DNA of 64,000 nucleotides, taken from contig NZ_AZRN01000023.1 of assembly GCF_002895565.1 (NCBI RefSeq), forward strand, positions 34,552-98,551. Direction: 5' to 3'. A model generated the notes under the pieces. That model was not told where the DNA came from. It worked only from the letters and a program-made list of their open reading frames with translations, and did no database searches. The stretch is from Petrotoga mexicana DSM 14811 (lineage in GTDB: Bacteria; Thermotogota; Thermotogae; Petrotogales; Petrotogaceae). Position numbers and translations under genes: made by a program. Position 1 is the stretch's first letter. Each line of letters begins with the position of its first letter. Shown here one piece after another: positions 9,352 through 18,294 of the stretch.

Positions 9352-10737
9352 ATGAAAGTGTTGGGAATAGATTTTGGGACAACTTCTTACAGTGCATGCT
9401 TATACGATAGTAAAAGCAAAGAAATTGCTTTCGCAAACAAACAAAATACAAGTTTAATTTTCGATGGTTTAAAAAGTGAATTCGATATAAAAAAATTAGA
9501 AAGTGATTTTGATTCTTTTATACAGTATCTAACTAAAATTTTTGATTTAAAAGGAACCGAAGCTATTTCAGTTACTGGAAACATGCATAGCTTTTTTCTT
9601 GTAAAAGATAACACCCCAACAACAAATATAATTACTTGGCAAGATCAAAGAGCTTTAGAAAAAAATGAAAATGGAATATCTTATGTAGATTATATTAATA
9701 AAAATTATAAATCGCTATTTTCTAAATTTCAATACTTGGTAAGCTCAGGGTATGCTGTCACAACTTTACTCCCTTTAAAAAAATTTATGGACACTTCGGG
9801 GTTTTCTCTCCATTTTGCTCCAGATTTCATCTTAAAAAAGTTGATTGGAGATACCACATACGATTCAATACCTATAGATCCTTCTATAGCTCATAGCAGT
9901 GGATTTTATGCATTAGAAAACAAAGATTGGAATTGGGAACTAATCAATGCATTGGGATACAGCGAAATTCACCTTCCCAAAATTGCTGAACCCGGAACTT
10001 TTGTAGGAGATGTTGGAAAGTACATCCCTCAATTAACCGGTACCCCAATCTTTTTAGGGATGGGTGATAATCAAGTATCAGTCTTAGGAGCAATTTTTGA
10101 AAAGAAATTTGAAACTTCTCATAATAAAACGAACTCGATGGTTATAAGCATAGGAACAAGCGGTCAAATATCTGCTGTAGTTAAGGAAATTAAGAAGATT
10201 TCAAAATACATAGATTATCGACCGTTTTTAAATAATTATTATTTATTAGTTGGAGCTAGTTTATCCGCTGGTAAGACTATTGAAGCCATCAAAAATTTTA
10301 TAAAAAACTTTATAAACTTGGCTTGTAAGAAAAACGTTGAAGACAATTACATTTACGAATTTATCCAAAATTCAATATTACCAGTTTCTCCTCTAAAATT
10401 TCGCACTACATTAAACGGTACACGTTATAATCCTAATTTGAGAGGAGCTATTAATAATATAAGTTTAAACAACTTTACAATTCAGAATCTAGTGACAGCA
10501 GCTGCATATGGAATAGTGGAAGAACTCTACAAATATTATAGAGAAATGGATATCGATTATGAAGATATTATAGGGGTGGGAAATGGATTACAGAAAAACA
10601 AATATTTTATAAATATCATAAAAAAAGTCTTTAATAAAAATTTTTACCTAAGTAAACTGGAAGAAACTACAAGTTTTGGTGCTGCTGTGTGCGCAATGGA
10701 AGGAAAATCGAAAGGGAAGGTTGACTTTCAAGAATGA
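9352..10737 (+). CDS. FGGY-family carbohydrate kinase (sedoheptulokinase-like)
   Basis: This is an ATP-dependent sugar kinase with two actin-like domains. The N-terminal phosphate-1 motif is GIDFGTTSYSACLYD (residues 5-19). TGNMHS (75-80) and TWQDQR (95-100) lie at the sugar site. The likely catalytic aspartate is in MGDNQVSVLGA near residue 239, and an adenosine-type loop GVGNGLQKN is near the C-terminus. The TGNMH...TWQDQR pattern most resembles sedoheptulokinases, but the family covers many ketoses and polyols. At 461 residues it is slightly short. It stands 470 nt before the LacI gene and may or may not belong to that sugar regulon. Confidence 0.8.
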   Translation: MKVLGIDFGTTSYSACLYDSKSKEIAFANKQNTSLIFDGLKSEFDIKKLESDFDSFIQYLTKIFDLKGTEAISVTGNMHSFFLVKDNTPTTNIITWQDQRALEKNENGISYVDYINKNYKSLFSKFQYLVSSGYAVTTLLPLKKFMDTSGFSLHFAPDFILKKLIGDTTYDSIPIDPSIAHSSGFYALENKDWNWELINALGYSEIHLPKIAEPGTFVGDVGKYIPQLTGTPIFLGMGDNQVSVLGAIFEKKFETSHNKTNSMVISIGTSGQISAVVKEIKKISKYIDYRPFLNNYYLLVGASLSAGKTIEAIKNFIKNFINLACKKNVEDNYIYEFIQNSILPVSPLKFRTTLNGTRYNPNLRGAINNISLNNFTIQNLVTAAAYGIVEELYKYYREMDIDYEDIIGVGNGLQKNKYFINIIKKVFNKNFYLSKLEETTSFGAAVCAMEGKSKGKVDFQE

Positions 10738-10760
10738 ATAAAAAAGAAATTCAAGAACAA

Positions 10761-10952
10761 CTAAAGAAACCCTTGATAGTTAAAGAAACAAGGTGTACTT
10801 ACTAAACGAAAAGAGGTTCTTCTCCCTAAGTGTTGAATCCTCTCCATTATTCTATCTCCTAATACTTCATGCTTAATGTATTCTTAGTTCTCATCTAACA
10901 ACTTACCTATTTCTTTCCTTCCACCGATCTTTTTTAAGTGATTTTTATCAAT
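10761..10952 (-). pseudogene. Possible decayed coding fragment, unrecognised
   Basis: The stretch between the kinase and the LacI gene holds no intact gene. One minus-strand frame stays protein-like for about 60 codons (for example KKIGGRKEIGKLLDEN, then EYIKHEVLGDRIMERIQHLG) but is interrupted by a TAA and has no start or ribosome-binding site. It may be the remnant of a lost gene. I do not recognise the family, and chance reading in AT-rich DNA is not excluded. Confidence 0.25.
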
Positions 10953-11073
10953 TATATAACCAGCGGCTAATCAAGTCAAATGTTGATGAAAAAAACATTA
11001 TTCATTTAAAAAGTGTGCTAATGGTTGGAATTTTTAGAAAATATAACAAAAATTAAGAATTTGCTTTATAAAC

Positions 11074-11097
11074 AACGATAATCGTTTATAATCGTTT
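11074..11097. promoter_or_regulatory. Candidate LacI-type operator
   Basis: A perfect inverted repeat, AACGAT-A-ATCGTT (11074-11086), overlaps a direct repeat of ATCGTTT (11081-11087 and 11091-11097). It lies 31 nt upstream of the -35 box of the LacI gene. A further CG-centred palindrome, AATCGATT, lies at 11175-11182 downstream of the -10 box. CG-centred palindromes are typical of LacI-family operators, so autoregulation is a reasonable inference. Confidence 0.4.
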
Positions 11098-11127
11098 CAG
11101 ATTCCTTATAATTCGTTAAAATGGTAT

Positions 11128-11156
11128 TTGACTTTTTAAAAATATAGATATATAAT
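11128..11156 (+). promoter_or_regulatory. Sigma-70 promoter of the LacI gene
   Basis: The -35 box TTGACT and the -10 box TATAAT are separated by 17 nt. Transcription should begin near 11163, giving a 44-nt leader before the LacI-family start codon. Confidence 0.7.
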
Positions 11157-11206
11157 TCTGTTAGAAATTTACTAAATCGATTACGTAATAATTTCAAGGA
11201 GATTGT

Positions 11207-12214
11207 ATGATGAAAAAGGTAACTATAAAAGATATAGCCGAAAGAGCAGGAGTCTCCCCAGCGACAGTATCTAGGGTGTTAAACCATCAAAATGGTGTAA
11301 GTGACGAAGTTGCCGAAAAAATTATGAAAATAGCCAAAGAAATGAACTATTCATTCAATATGAATGCAAGAATATTACGATCCGGTAAGTCCAAAATAAT
11401 TGGAATAATTATTCCTGATATATCTAATTCCTTTTTTTCTAAAGTTTTATACGGTATACAAAGCGTTTTACAACCTCTAAATTACAAAATATTACTTGCC
11501 AACACGGAAGAAAATCCTAAATTGGAGGAAGAGTATCTCAAAACTTTTGTAGATCATAAAGTAGACGGTATCTTATCAGCTCCCACAAGAAATGTAAATA
11601 AAAAAGTCTATTTAGACATTATAAATGGAAGTATCCCAGTAGTTTTTTTTGATCGAATTATTCCACAAATGAACATTAGTTCTGTTACTTTAGACAATCA
11701 AGGAGCTATTGAAAAGGCCATAGATCATCTACTTCAAAAAGGGCATAAAAAAATTGGCTTCGTGAGTGGGATAAAAGAAATCTATACCGGAGAACAAAGA
11801 GAAAAAGGTTTTTTAAATTCTTTAAAAAAGTTCAATTTAAATTCAAAGGAATGCCCTGTTTATGGAGGACAATTCAGTGAGACTGAAGCAGAAAAAGCTG
11901 CAAAAGAAATGCTGAATAATTTTAGTATTACCGCTGTAGTTTGTTCTAATAACAAAACAACTATAGGAGCGTTAAGAGCCATAAAAAATGTAAAATTGCG
12001 TATAAAGGAGGATATTTCTATAATTGGTTTTGATTTAGAATCTTGGTCTGATTTAATTGAAATAACAATAATTAGCCAACCTCAATTCTCAATCGGAATG
12101 ATATGTGCTCAAAGACTTTTGAGAGAAATTGAGAACAAAAATATCGAAACTGAAAATATTGTTTTATCACCCGAACTTATAATAAGAAATTCGGTTAAAA
12201 ATATTACAAAATAA
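11207..12214 (+). CDS. LacI-family transcriptional regulator
   Basis: This is a sugar-responsive DNA-binding regulator. The N-terminal helix-turn-helix with hinge (KVTIKDIAERAGVSPATVSRVLN) spans about residues 1-50. It is followed by a periplasmic-binding-protein-like effector domain beginning GKSKIIGIIIPDISNSFF. The 335-residue length is normal. AAGGAG lies 5 or 8 nt before two adjacent ATGs, so the protein may start one residue later. It precedes the ABC sugar transporter by 220 nt and probably controls that locus and itself. A second LacI gene downstream is frameshifted, so this may be the only working regulator here. Confidence 0.93.
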   Translation: MMKKVTIKDIAERAGVSPATVSRVLNHQNGVSDEVAEKIMKIAKEMNYSFNMNARILRSGKSKIIGIIIPDISNSFFSKVLYGIQSVLQPLNYKILLANTEENPKLEEEYLKTFVDHKVDGILSAPTRNVNKKVYLDIINGSIPVVFFDRIIPQMNISSVTLDNQGAIEKAIDHLLQKGHKKIGFVSGIKEIYTGEQREKGFLNSLKKFNLNSKECPVYGGQFSETEAEKAAKEMLNNFSITAVVCSNNKTTIGALRAIKNVKLRIKEDISIIGFDLESWSDLIEITIISQPQFSIGMICAQRLLREIENKNIETENIVLSPELIIRNSVKNITK

Positions 12215-12268
12215 AGATCTGCTCAAATTTATGTTTTTTCGCAGGAAGGTTATGATTTCAAAAGCAAC

Positions 12269-12285
12269 GATTGCTGTAAGCAATC
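12269..12285. promoter_or_regulatory. Inverted repeat upstream of sugar-binding protein
   Basis: GATTGCT-GTA-AGCAATC is a perfect 7-bp inverted repeat with a 3-nt centre. It sits between the regulator and the transporter operon, 158 nt before the binding-protein start. It may be an operator or a small hairpin; its odd centre is less typical of LacI sites. Confidence 0.3.
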
Positions 12286-12443
12286 TTTAACGAAGGTCAA
12301 AAGACTTGAGCTGAAACGAGCTAAATAGAATAAGCATATCTTAAGATGTTCAGGTTATTTTAAAAATTAAGCTACTTCACTTATGAATGTAAGTTGAAAC
12401 TCTAAAGACATTATTCCACACATTACATTAGGAGGTGTTTGGT

Positions 12444-13472
12444 ATGAAAAAGGGTCTAACTGTTTTGTTGTTAGTTACTGTTTTATTGAGTTTTTCGTTG
12501 ATGGGTTTTGGACAAACTAGCTTTTTTGATATTTCAAAAGCAAATCCACCTAAAGCTATTCAGTCAAGTGACATGACAATCTTCTTCATAGTAAAAGCTA
12601 GTGAGAATGAATTTTGGCAGATTGTTTTGGATGGAGCGCAAAAAGCGGCGAACCATTTTGGTGTAGAATTTATTCATCAAGAACCCACTTCGGAGTCCGA
12701 AGTCTCAAGGCAAGTTTCTATTCTAGAAACAGCTATTTCTACAAAACCAGATGCAATTGTTTTGGCTCCTACTGTGGCGGATGCCTTAGTCCCTGGAATA
12801 GAAAGAGCTATGGATAGTGGAATACCTGTAATACTTATTGATTCATTGGCGAATACGGATAAGTATGTATCATTTTTAGGTTCAGATAACTATACTATTG
12901 GTCAAAGATCTGCAGATGAGTTAGCTAAAGCATTGGAAGAGAAAAACGGTTCGCCAAGCGGAAAAGTTGCAGCAATAACATATATGAGTGGAGTTGGATC
13001 ACTAGAGGCTAGAATCTCAGGATTCTTGGATAGAATTGAAGAAGCATATCCCGATATTGAGGTTGTAAGTGTAAGAGACGCTATGGGGCAAGTCGGTAAC
13101 ACTATAAACATTACTTTAGATTTGCTAACTGCTTATCCTGATTTAGATGGGTTGTATGCTAATAATCAAATGACGGGTGACGATATGGTAAGGGCACTTG
13201 ATATGCAAGGGAGAAAAGATTTAGCAGCTGTTGCGGTGGATGCCAGCGCTCAAGAGATTTGGGGTTTAGAAAATGGTTATTTAGACTCTGTTCTTGTTCA
13301 ACAGCCATGGGTAATGGGATACGCTGGAGTTGCCTATGCTGTAATGGCAAGAAATGGAGTACCTCTTGCTAAAAGTGTCGATACTGGAATATTAGTTATT
13401 ACACCGGAATCAATAGCAAGTGGAGAAGCGGATGCTGCTATAAATCCTTTTGAATATTACAAGGATTGGTAA
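12444..13472 (+). CDS. Sugar ABC transporter, substrate-binding protein (ribose type)
   Basis: This is an exported binding protein that captures a sugar in the periplasm for the following ATPase and permease. A signal peptide occupies about residues 1-24 (MKKGLTVLLLVTVLLSFSLMG). No lipobox cysteine is seen, so it is probably soluble. The mature part is a type I periplasmic binding protein (RbsB/XylF class), including MTIFFIVKASENEFWQIVLDGA and the YANNQMTGDDMV hinge region. I chose the ATG after GGAGG with 8-nt spacing, because the earlier in-frame GTG overlaps that site. The length is 342 residues. The ligand is not predictable, but the locus points to a fucose-like or other aldose. Confidence 0.92.
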   Translation: MKKGLTVLLLVTVLLSFSLMGFGQTSFFDISKANPPKAIQSSDMTIFFIVKASENEFWQIVLDGAQKAANHFGVEFIHQEPTSESEVSRQVSILETAISTKPDAIVLAPTVADALVPGIERAMDSGIPVILIDSLANTDKYVSFLGSDNYTIGQRSADELAKALEEKNGSPSGKVAAITYMSGVGSLEARISGFLDRIEEAYPDIEVVSVRDAMGQVGNTINITLDLLTAYPDLDGLYANNQMTGDDMVRALDMQGRKDLAAVAVDASAQEIWGLENGYLDSVLVQQPWVMGYAGVAYAVMARNGVPLAKSVDTGILVITPESIASGEADAAINPFEYYKDW

Positions 13473-13491
13473 AACTATAAAAAACTAAATG

Positions 13492-13518
13492 GGGGAGACT
13501 TTTTTCTCCCCTATTTTA
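13492..13518 (+). terminator. Intercistronic stem-loop after binding-protein gene
   Basis: GGGGAGA (13492-13498) pairs with TCTCCCC (13505-13511) around a 6-nt loop, followed by TATTTT. The short T-run suggests partial termination or 3'-end protection. Such elements commonly give more binding protein than ATPase and permease from one transcript. Confidence 0.5.
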
Positions 13519-13536
13519 AAAAGAGGGGGCTTCAAA

Positions 13537-15066
13537 GTGGCTGATGAAATTAATTCTAGTTACAGTGTCATAATGAAAAATATTACCAAAACTTTCCCGG
13601 GTGTAGTAGCGTTAGCAAACGTTAATTTTGAGTTAGAGAAAGGAGAAGTCAAAGGATTAGTTGGCGAAAATGGAGCAGGTAAATCAACATTAATTAAAAT
13701 TCTAACGGGAGCCTATACTCCTGATAAAGGTGAAATTATCATATTTGGTGAAAAATTTGATGCCTTAACTCCGATTATTTCTGAAAGAAAAGGAATTGCC
13801 GCTGTTTACCAAGATTTAATGTTAACTAACCATTTAACAGTTCAAGAAAATATATTTTTGGGAAATGAATTGTCTAAATTTGGTTTAATTAATAAAAAAG
13901 AGATGATTAAAAAAACAAAGGAGCTATTAGCAAATTTAGGGTATGAAGATATCATTCATCCTCTAGATAAAGTTGGAAACTTAAGTTCCGCTCATAAGGG
14001 AATGGTGGCTATTGCGAAAGCTTTAGCAAAAAAAGTGAAAATTATGATTTTTGATGAGCCTACTGCTGTTCTAGCCGAAAAAGAGGTTAAAGAACTATTC
14101 CGAGTTGTGAAGCAATTAAAAAGCAATGGAATTTCTGTTATATATATCTCACATAGATTAGAAGAAATATTTGAAATTTGTGATACCGTATCTGTATTGA
14201 AAGATGGTAAAGTTGTAGGAAGTAAAAAGGTTGAAGAAACAACTGAGGACGAATTAATAACTATGATGGTAGGTAGAGAACTGAAAAAGGATTTGTATCT
14301 AGGGCGAAATATAGGGGAAGAAGTTTTAAGGGTTGAGAATTTAACAAACACCAAAGTAAAAGACTGCTCTTTTTCAATAAGAAAAGGCGAGATAGTTGGT
14401 ATATATGGTTTAGTTGGTTCTGGTCGAACAGAACTTGTAAGAGCTTTATTCGGGGCTGATCCCATTGAAGAAGGAAAAATATATATAGGAGGTAAACAAG
14501 TTAATAAACCTTCTCCCAATAGTTCGATTAAAAGAAAACTAGCATTAATCCCAGAGGATCGAAGAGAACAAGGGTTAGCACTTCGCCTATCTGTTAAAGA
14601 TAATATAAACCTTCCTATATACACTCGTATAAGTAAGATTGGAATTATCGATTCAAAAAAAGAAAAAGATAATACATTTCATTTCATAGAATCTTTATCT
14701 ATTAAAACTCCTACAATTTATCAAAAAGTAGAAAATTTAAGTGGAGGTAATCAACAAAAAGTTGTTCTTTCTAAATGGCTAGCTAGTGAATCAGAGGTTT
14801 TTATATTAGATGAACCTACTAATGGAGTAGATGTTGGTGCAAAAGAAGAGATTTATGAATTGATAAATGATTTAGCCTCGCGAGGGAACGCAATTTTATT
14901 TATTTCATCGTATATTCCTGAGTTAATGTCCATTTGTGACAGGATACTTGTAATGAGAGAGGGAACCATTGCAGGAGAGGTAAGTAGGGATGAATTCTCT
15001 GAGGAAAAAATTCTATCCATTGCTTTAAAAACTGAAAAAAATAAGGTAGGTGTAAAAAATGACTAA
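13537..15066 (+). CDS. Sugar ABC transporter ATPase (RbsA type, two ABC domains)
   Basis: This is the energy-coupling subunit of a ribose-type sugar importer, with two fused ABC domains. The first has Walker A GENGAGKST (about residues 43-51) and a degenerate signature LSSAHKGMVAIAKAL. The second has a weak P-loop, GLVGSGRTEL, and a canonical LSGGNQQKVV signature followed by LDEPTNGVDVG. This asymmetry is normal for RbsA, AraG and MglA. I start it at GTG (MADEINSS), 7 nt after a GAGGGGG site, giving 509 residues; the longer frame reads through the intercistronic stem-loop. It overlaps the permease gene by 8 nt. Confidence 0.93.
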   Translation: MADEINSSYSVIMKNITKTFPGVVALANVNFELEKGEVKGLVGENGAGKSTLIKILTGAYTPDKGEIIIFGEKFDALTPIISERKGIAAVYQDLMLTNHLTVQENIFLGNELSKFGLINKKEMIKKTKELLANLGYEDIIHPLDKVGNLSSAHKGMVAIAKALAKKVKIMIFDEPTAVLAEKEVKELFRVVKQLKSNGISVIYISHRLEEIFEICDTVSVLKDGKVVGSKKVEETTEDELITMMVGRELKKDLYLGRNIGEEVLRVENLTNTKVKDCSFSIRKGEIVGIYGLVGSGRTELVRALFGADPIEEGKIYIGGKQVNKPSPNSSIKRKLALIPEDRREQGLALRLSVKDNINLPIYTRISKIGIIDSKKEKDNTFHFIESLSIKTPTIYQKVENLSGGNQQKVVLSKWLASESEVFILDEPTNGVDVGAKEEIYELINDLASRGNAILFISSYIPELMSICDRILVMREGTIAGEVSRDEFSEEKILSIALKTEKNKVGVKND

Positions 15067-16006
15067 CAACAAGAAATTTAATTTTACCTGGAGCACTCAA
15101 GCAGTTATACTACTAGTAGTAGTAGCTATGTGGATTTTTCTTTCACTAACAACTGAGAATTTTCTAACTGTATCAAATATTCAAAATATATTAAGGCAAG
15201 TGACCATTCAAGGTATAAATGCTGTCGGTGTTACTTTAGTTATTATAACTGCAGGTATCGATCTATCCGTTGGATCAGTTGTTGCTTTGGTTAATATACT
15301 TTTTGCAATGCTATTAGTAGGGGGATCTCCAGTTTGGTTTGGAGTTTTAATGGTTCTAGCGTTGGCGACGGGTCTCGGTTTCGTAAATGGTTTTTTTGTT
15401 CATCAATTTAGGGTACCTCCATTTATTGCTACCTTAGCTATGATGAGTATCGCAAGAGGAGCGGCATTATTGATTTCTGGAGGAAGAAATGTTTTCGGGC
15501 TGCCCAGAAGTATAGCGGAATTTTCTTCTGGAACACTATTAGGGATTCCTAACCTATTTTGGTTTTTGATAGCTGTAATAGGCTTTATGGAATTTTTATT
15601 GAGAAAAACAACATTTGGAAGATATGTTTATGCTGTTGGTAGTAACCCAGAGGCAGCACGATTATCTGGAATTAATATTAGATGGGTTGTTATAGGAGTT
15701 TACATGATAGCCGGATTTTTATGGGGATTATCTGGAATATTAGAAACTTCAAGGCTTTGGATGGGAGTTCCGAGCACTGGAACAGGCTACGAACTAGATG
15801 CAATAGCTGCAGCTGTTCTGGGAGGAGCAAGTTTAATGGGCGCACAAGGAAGCGCTATCGGTGCGTTTTTGGGTGCTTTAGTTATGGCGACGATATATAA
15901 TGGATCCGTCCTTTTGAACATTAACCCTTTTTGGCAAAGAATAATAGTCGGAATTATTCTAGTCATAACTGTTTCAATTGATCAAATACGTTCAAGAAGA
16001 GCATAA
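15059..16006 (+). CDS. Sugar ABC transporter permease (RbsC type)
   Basis: This is the membrane channel subunit of the ribose-type importer: 315 residues, with about eight to ten membrane segments. Family signatures include ITAGIDLSVGSVVAL, AVGSNPEAARLSGI (the coupling region that meets the ATPase) and AAAVLGGASLMGAQGSAIGA. The gene overlaps the ATPase gene and is followed closely by fucU, so transport and catabolism are probably one transcription unit. Confidence 0.94.
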   Translation: MTNNKKFNFTWSTQAVILLVVVAMWIFLSLTTENFLTVSNIQNILRQVTIQGINAVGVTLVIITAGIDLSVGSVVALVNILFAMLLVGGSPVWFGVLMVLALATGLGFVNGFFVHQFRVPPFIATLAMMSIARGAALLISGGRNVFGLPRSIAEFSSGTLLGIPNLFWFLIAVIGFMEFLLRKTTFGRYVYAVGSNPEAARLSGINIRWVVIGVYMIAGFLWGLSGILETSRLWMGVPSTGTGYELDAIAAAVLGGASLMGAQGSAIGAFLGALVMATIYNGSVLLNINPFWQRIIVGIILVITVSIDQIRSRRA

Positions 16007-16032
16007 CAAATAGAATTCGTGAGGTGATTTAT

Positions 16033-16455
16033 ATGTTAAAAAACATACCTAAGATAATATCTCCGGAATTAATGAAAGTCCTATTAGAAATGGGACATGG
16101 GGATGAAATATTGTTGGCTGATGGAAATTATCCCAGCCATTCGACAGGAGTAAAAGTTGTTAGATTAGATGGTCATGGAATCCCAGAAATTTTAACAGCC
16201 ATCTTAAAATACTTACCTCTAGATACTTTTGTTGAAGAAAACGTTCTATTAATGGATAATAATTTAAGTAGCAAACCTGAGATTTGGAAAAGTTACGAAG
16301 AAATATTGTATGATTCTAACGAAGATTTTAGAATTAAAGTATTAGAGAGATTCAAATTTTATGAAAGAGCTAGAAACGTATACGCTATAGTTGCAACAAG
16401 TGAAAGTGCCTTGTATGCTAATATAATTCTTAAAAAAGGGGTTGTCAAAACATGA
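16033..16455 (+). CDS. fucU: L-fucose mutarotase-like protein (FucU/RbsD family)
   Basis: FucU/RbsD proteins interconvert anomers of aldoses (alpha and beta L-fucose, or ribose pyran forms), speeding supply to an isomerase. Starting at the ATG 8 nt after GAGG gives 140 residues, the same length as E. coli FucU. The catalytic-type histidine H22 is in MGHGDEILLADGNYPSH. The C-terminal part has FYERARNVYAIVATSE and ANIILKKGV, which follow the FucU rather than the RbsD pattern. It sits between the importer and an aldolase in a locus with a FucI-like isomerase, supporting a fucose-like substrate. It overlaps the next gene by 4 nt. Confidence 0.88.
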   Translation: MLKNIPKIISPELMKVLLEMGHGDEILLADGNYPSHSTGVKVVRLDGHGIPEILTAILKYLPLDTFVEENVLLMDNNLSSKPEIWKSYEEILYDSNEDFRIKVLERFKFYERARNVYAIVATSESALYANIILKKGVVKT

Positions 16456-17099
16456 TATATATAGACTCGATTAATGAGAAAGCTATTTCACTTTTAAATT
16501 TTCCTTTTATCCAGGGGTTGACTACAAATCCTTCCATAATAAAAAAGGAGACTAATTCCTGGGGTTTTGTAGAAACCGTCACTTTTCTCCAAAAAATCCC
16601 AGGAAATCATTTCGTTCAGGGAAGTGTAAAAAAAGATAAAGATTGGTTTATGGAATTGCATAAACTTTTAGAAAAAGGAGAAATTGATGCTAAGAAGTTC
16701 ATAATCAAACTTCCATGGGATCCCTCTCTTTCAGCTAATTATGTTTTGCCTTTAAAAGATTTAGGTTTTAAAGTTTGTGCCACTGCAGTTTATACTATAC
16801 AACAAACTTTTACGGCTGTGTTTAGTAATGTGGATTATATAGCTTTTTATTATGATAGAATGAAAAAAAATAATATTGATACAGAAAACAGATTGTTAGA
16901 TATATTAAACATATGTGAAAAAAACAACCCCAAACTTAGGTTGTTAGGTGCAAGTATAAAAGATATTACAACTGTCAACATACTACTAAAATTAGGAATT
17001 CATGATTTAACTCTTCCTTTGAACGTTGTGGAAGAAATTTTAAAGACTAATTTTCCGCAAAATGATTTAGAAATATTTGAAGATGATTTTAAATTATGA
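16452..17099 (+). CDS. Transaldolase-family (fructose-6-phosphate aldolase-like) protein
   Basis: This is a class I aldolase fold of the small transaldolase/FSA group (215 residues, against about 215-220 for TalC/FSA). The N-terminal signature is QGLTTNPSIIKKE (residues 21-33). The Schiff-base lysine is K86 in IIKLPWD, at the position of K85 in FSA. The C-terminal phosphate-site region reads ASIKDITTVNILLKLGIHDLTLP. The sequence is divergent (KLPWD rather than the usual KIP), so substrate inference is unsafe. In this locus it may cleave the phosphorylated ketose made by the isomerase and kinase. No class II fuculose-phosphate aldolase is present nearby. Confidence 0.8.
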   Translation: MIYIDSINEKAISLLNFPFIQGLTTNPSIIKKETNSWGFVETVTFLQKIPGNHFVQGSVKKDKDWFMELHKLLEKGEIDAKKFIIKLPWDPSLSANYVLPLKDLGFKVCATAVYTIQQTFTAVFSNVDYIAFYYDRMKKNNIDTENRLLDILNICEKNNPKLRLLGASIKDITTVNILLKLGIHDLTLPLNVVEEILKTNFPQNDLEIFEDDFKL

Positions 17100-17229
17100 G
17101 AAACGAAGAAAAGAATTTATTATTACCTTTTTTTAAAATTGTTGCTGTAGTTTACAACCCTACTCTTTGAAAAACATGCAGTAATCAAAAGAAGGACAAG
17201 TCAGAGAAATATTTTTAGGAGGTAATTCC

Positions 17230-18259
17230 ATGCAAAAACCTACAATAAAAGACATCGCAAAGGCTCTGAATATATCTCCCTCTACAGTTTCAAGAGCGTT
17301 GTCTGGTAAACCTGGCGCAAGTTGAAGAATTACGAAAAAAAGTTATAGATACCGCTCAAAAATTAGGGTATATGAAAAATCTATCCGCAGGTACACTTAA
17401 AAATTCAAAATCAAAGATTATTGGTGTTATAGCGTTTGATATAAGGAACCCTTTCTTTTTGGATTTTTTAAAAGGGGTAGAAGATGTTTTATTTCCATGT
17501 GAATATAAGATTTTGTTAAGTAACGTCGATGAGAATGTAGATAAGGAAAAGACCTATTTAAACTGGATGATCAGTCATGGGGTTGAAGGTATTTTAGCTT
17601 CCCCAATTACAGAAAAAAACGGAAAAAGTAATTTGAGATTATATCAAGATTTTTTCAAAATGGGTATTCCAGTAGTTTTCTACGACAGGATGTTTTATAA
17701 TCAAGAACAATTTGATCATGTTATTGTAGACAACCAAGATGCAATTATTCAAGCTTTAATGTATTTAAAAGAAAATGGTCATGAAAAGATAGGTATTTTT
17801 TTGTCTAAAAAAGGAATATTCACTGTAGAAGAAAGATTCAAAGGTTTTCTAAAGGGTTGTAAACTGTTGAATATTCCCGTTAAAAATGAATGGATATGTG
17901 AAGATATTTTTCCTTATGAAAAAGCTATAGGAGTTTTAAATGAGCTGAAGAGAAAAAAGAGTTTACCAACGGCGATAATAGCTACAAACAACAATATAAC
18001 TAAGTATATAGTCTTCGCTGCTAAAAAAAATAATATAAAAATTCCTGAAGAACTGTCTTTAGTTGGATTTGATGATTTACCTGAAAATGAACTGATAGAT
18101 CCACCTTTAACGACTATAAAACAACCAATATTAGAAGAAGGTAAAATAGCTGCCACAGCTTTACTATCAAGGATAGAAGACAGATATGCCAGACCTATGA
18201 AAGTTATATTAAAAGGAGAATTAATAGAAAGAAAGTCAGTCAAAAATTTGAAATCATAA
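17230..18259 (+). pseudogene. LacI-family regulator disrupted by a frameshift
   Basis: An ATG after GGAGGT opens a clear LacI helix-turn-helix (TIKDIAKALNISPSTVSRAL), but the frame ends at TGA (17323-17325) after 31 codons, just after GKPGAS. The homologous sequence resumes one frame over at QVEELRKKVIDTAQKLGY and continues through a complete effector domain to the stop. One extra base, or two missing bases, near 17316-17320 explains it. Translation of the second part alone, from the ATG at 17372, would give a 295-residue effector domain without DNA binding. The long intact 3' part suggests a recent mutation or a sequence error. No slippery heptamer is visible. Confidence 0.85.
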
Positions 18260-18294
18260 CAGATTAAAAAAATCTATGAGGAGGCTAATTTTAT

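Noticed and set aside
11041..11100. CRISPR-like short repeats (ATCGTTT)
   Set aside because: Only two short copies 3 nt apart; no array or spacers. Better explained as part of an operator.
13992..14624. 210-codon minus-strand frame inside the sugar ABC ATPase gene
   Set aside because: It is antisense to a well-supported ABC protein, serine- and phenylalanine-rich as expected of a shadow frame, with no ribosome-binding site or recognisable domain.
17300..17330. Programmed ribosomal frameshift in the second LacI gene
   Set aside because: No slippery heptamer, downstream structure or internal Shine-Dalgarno is apparent at the junction. A plain mutation or sequence error is simpler.
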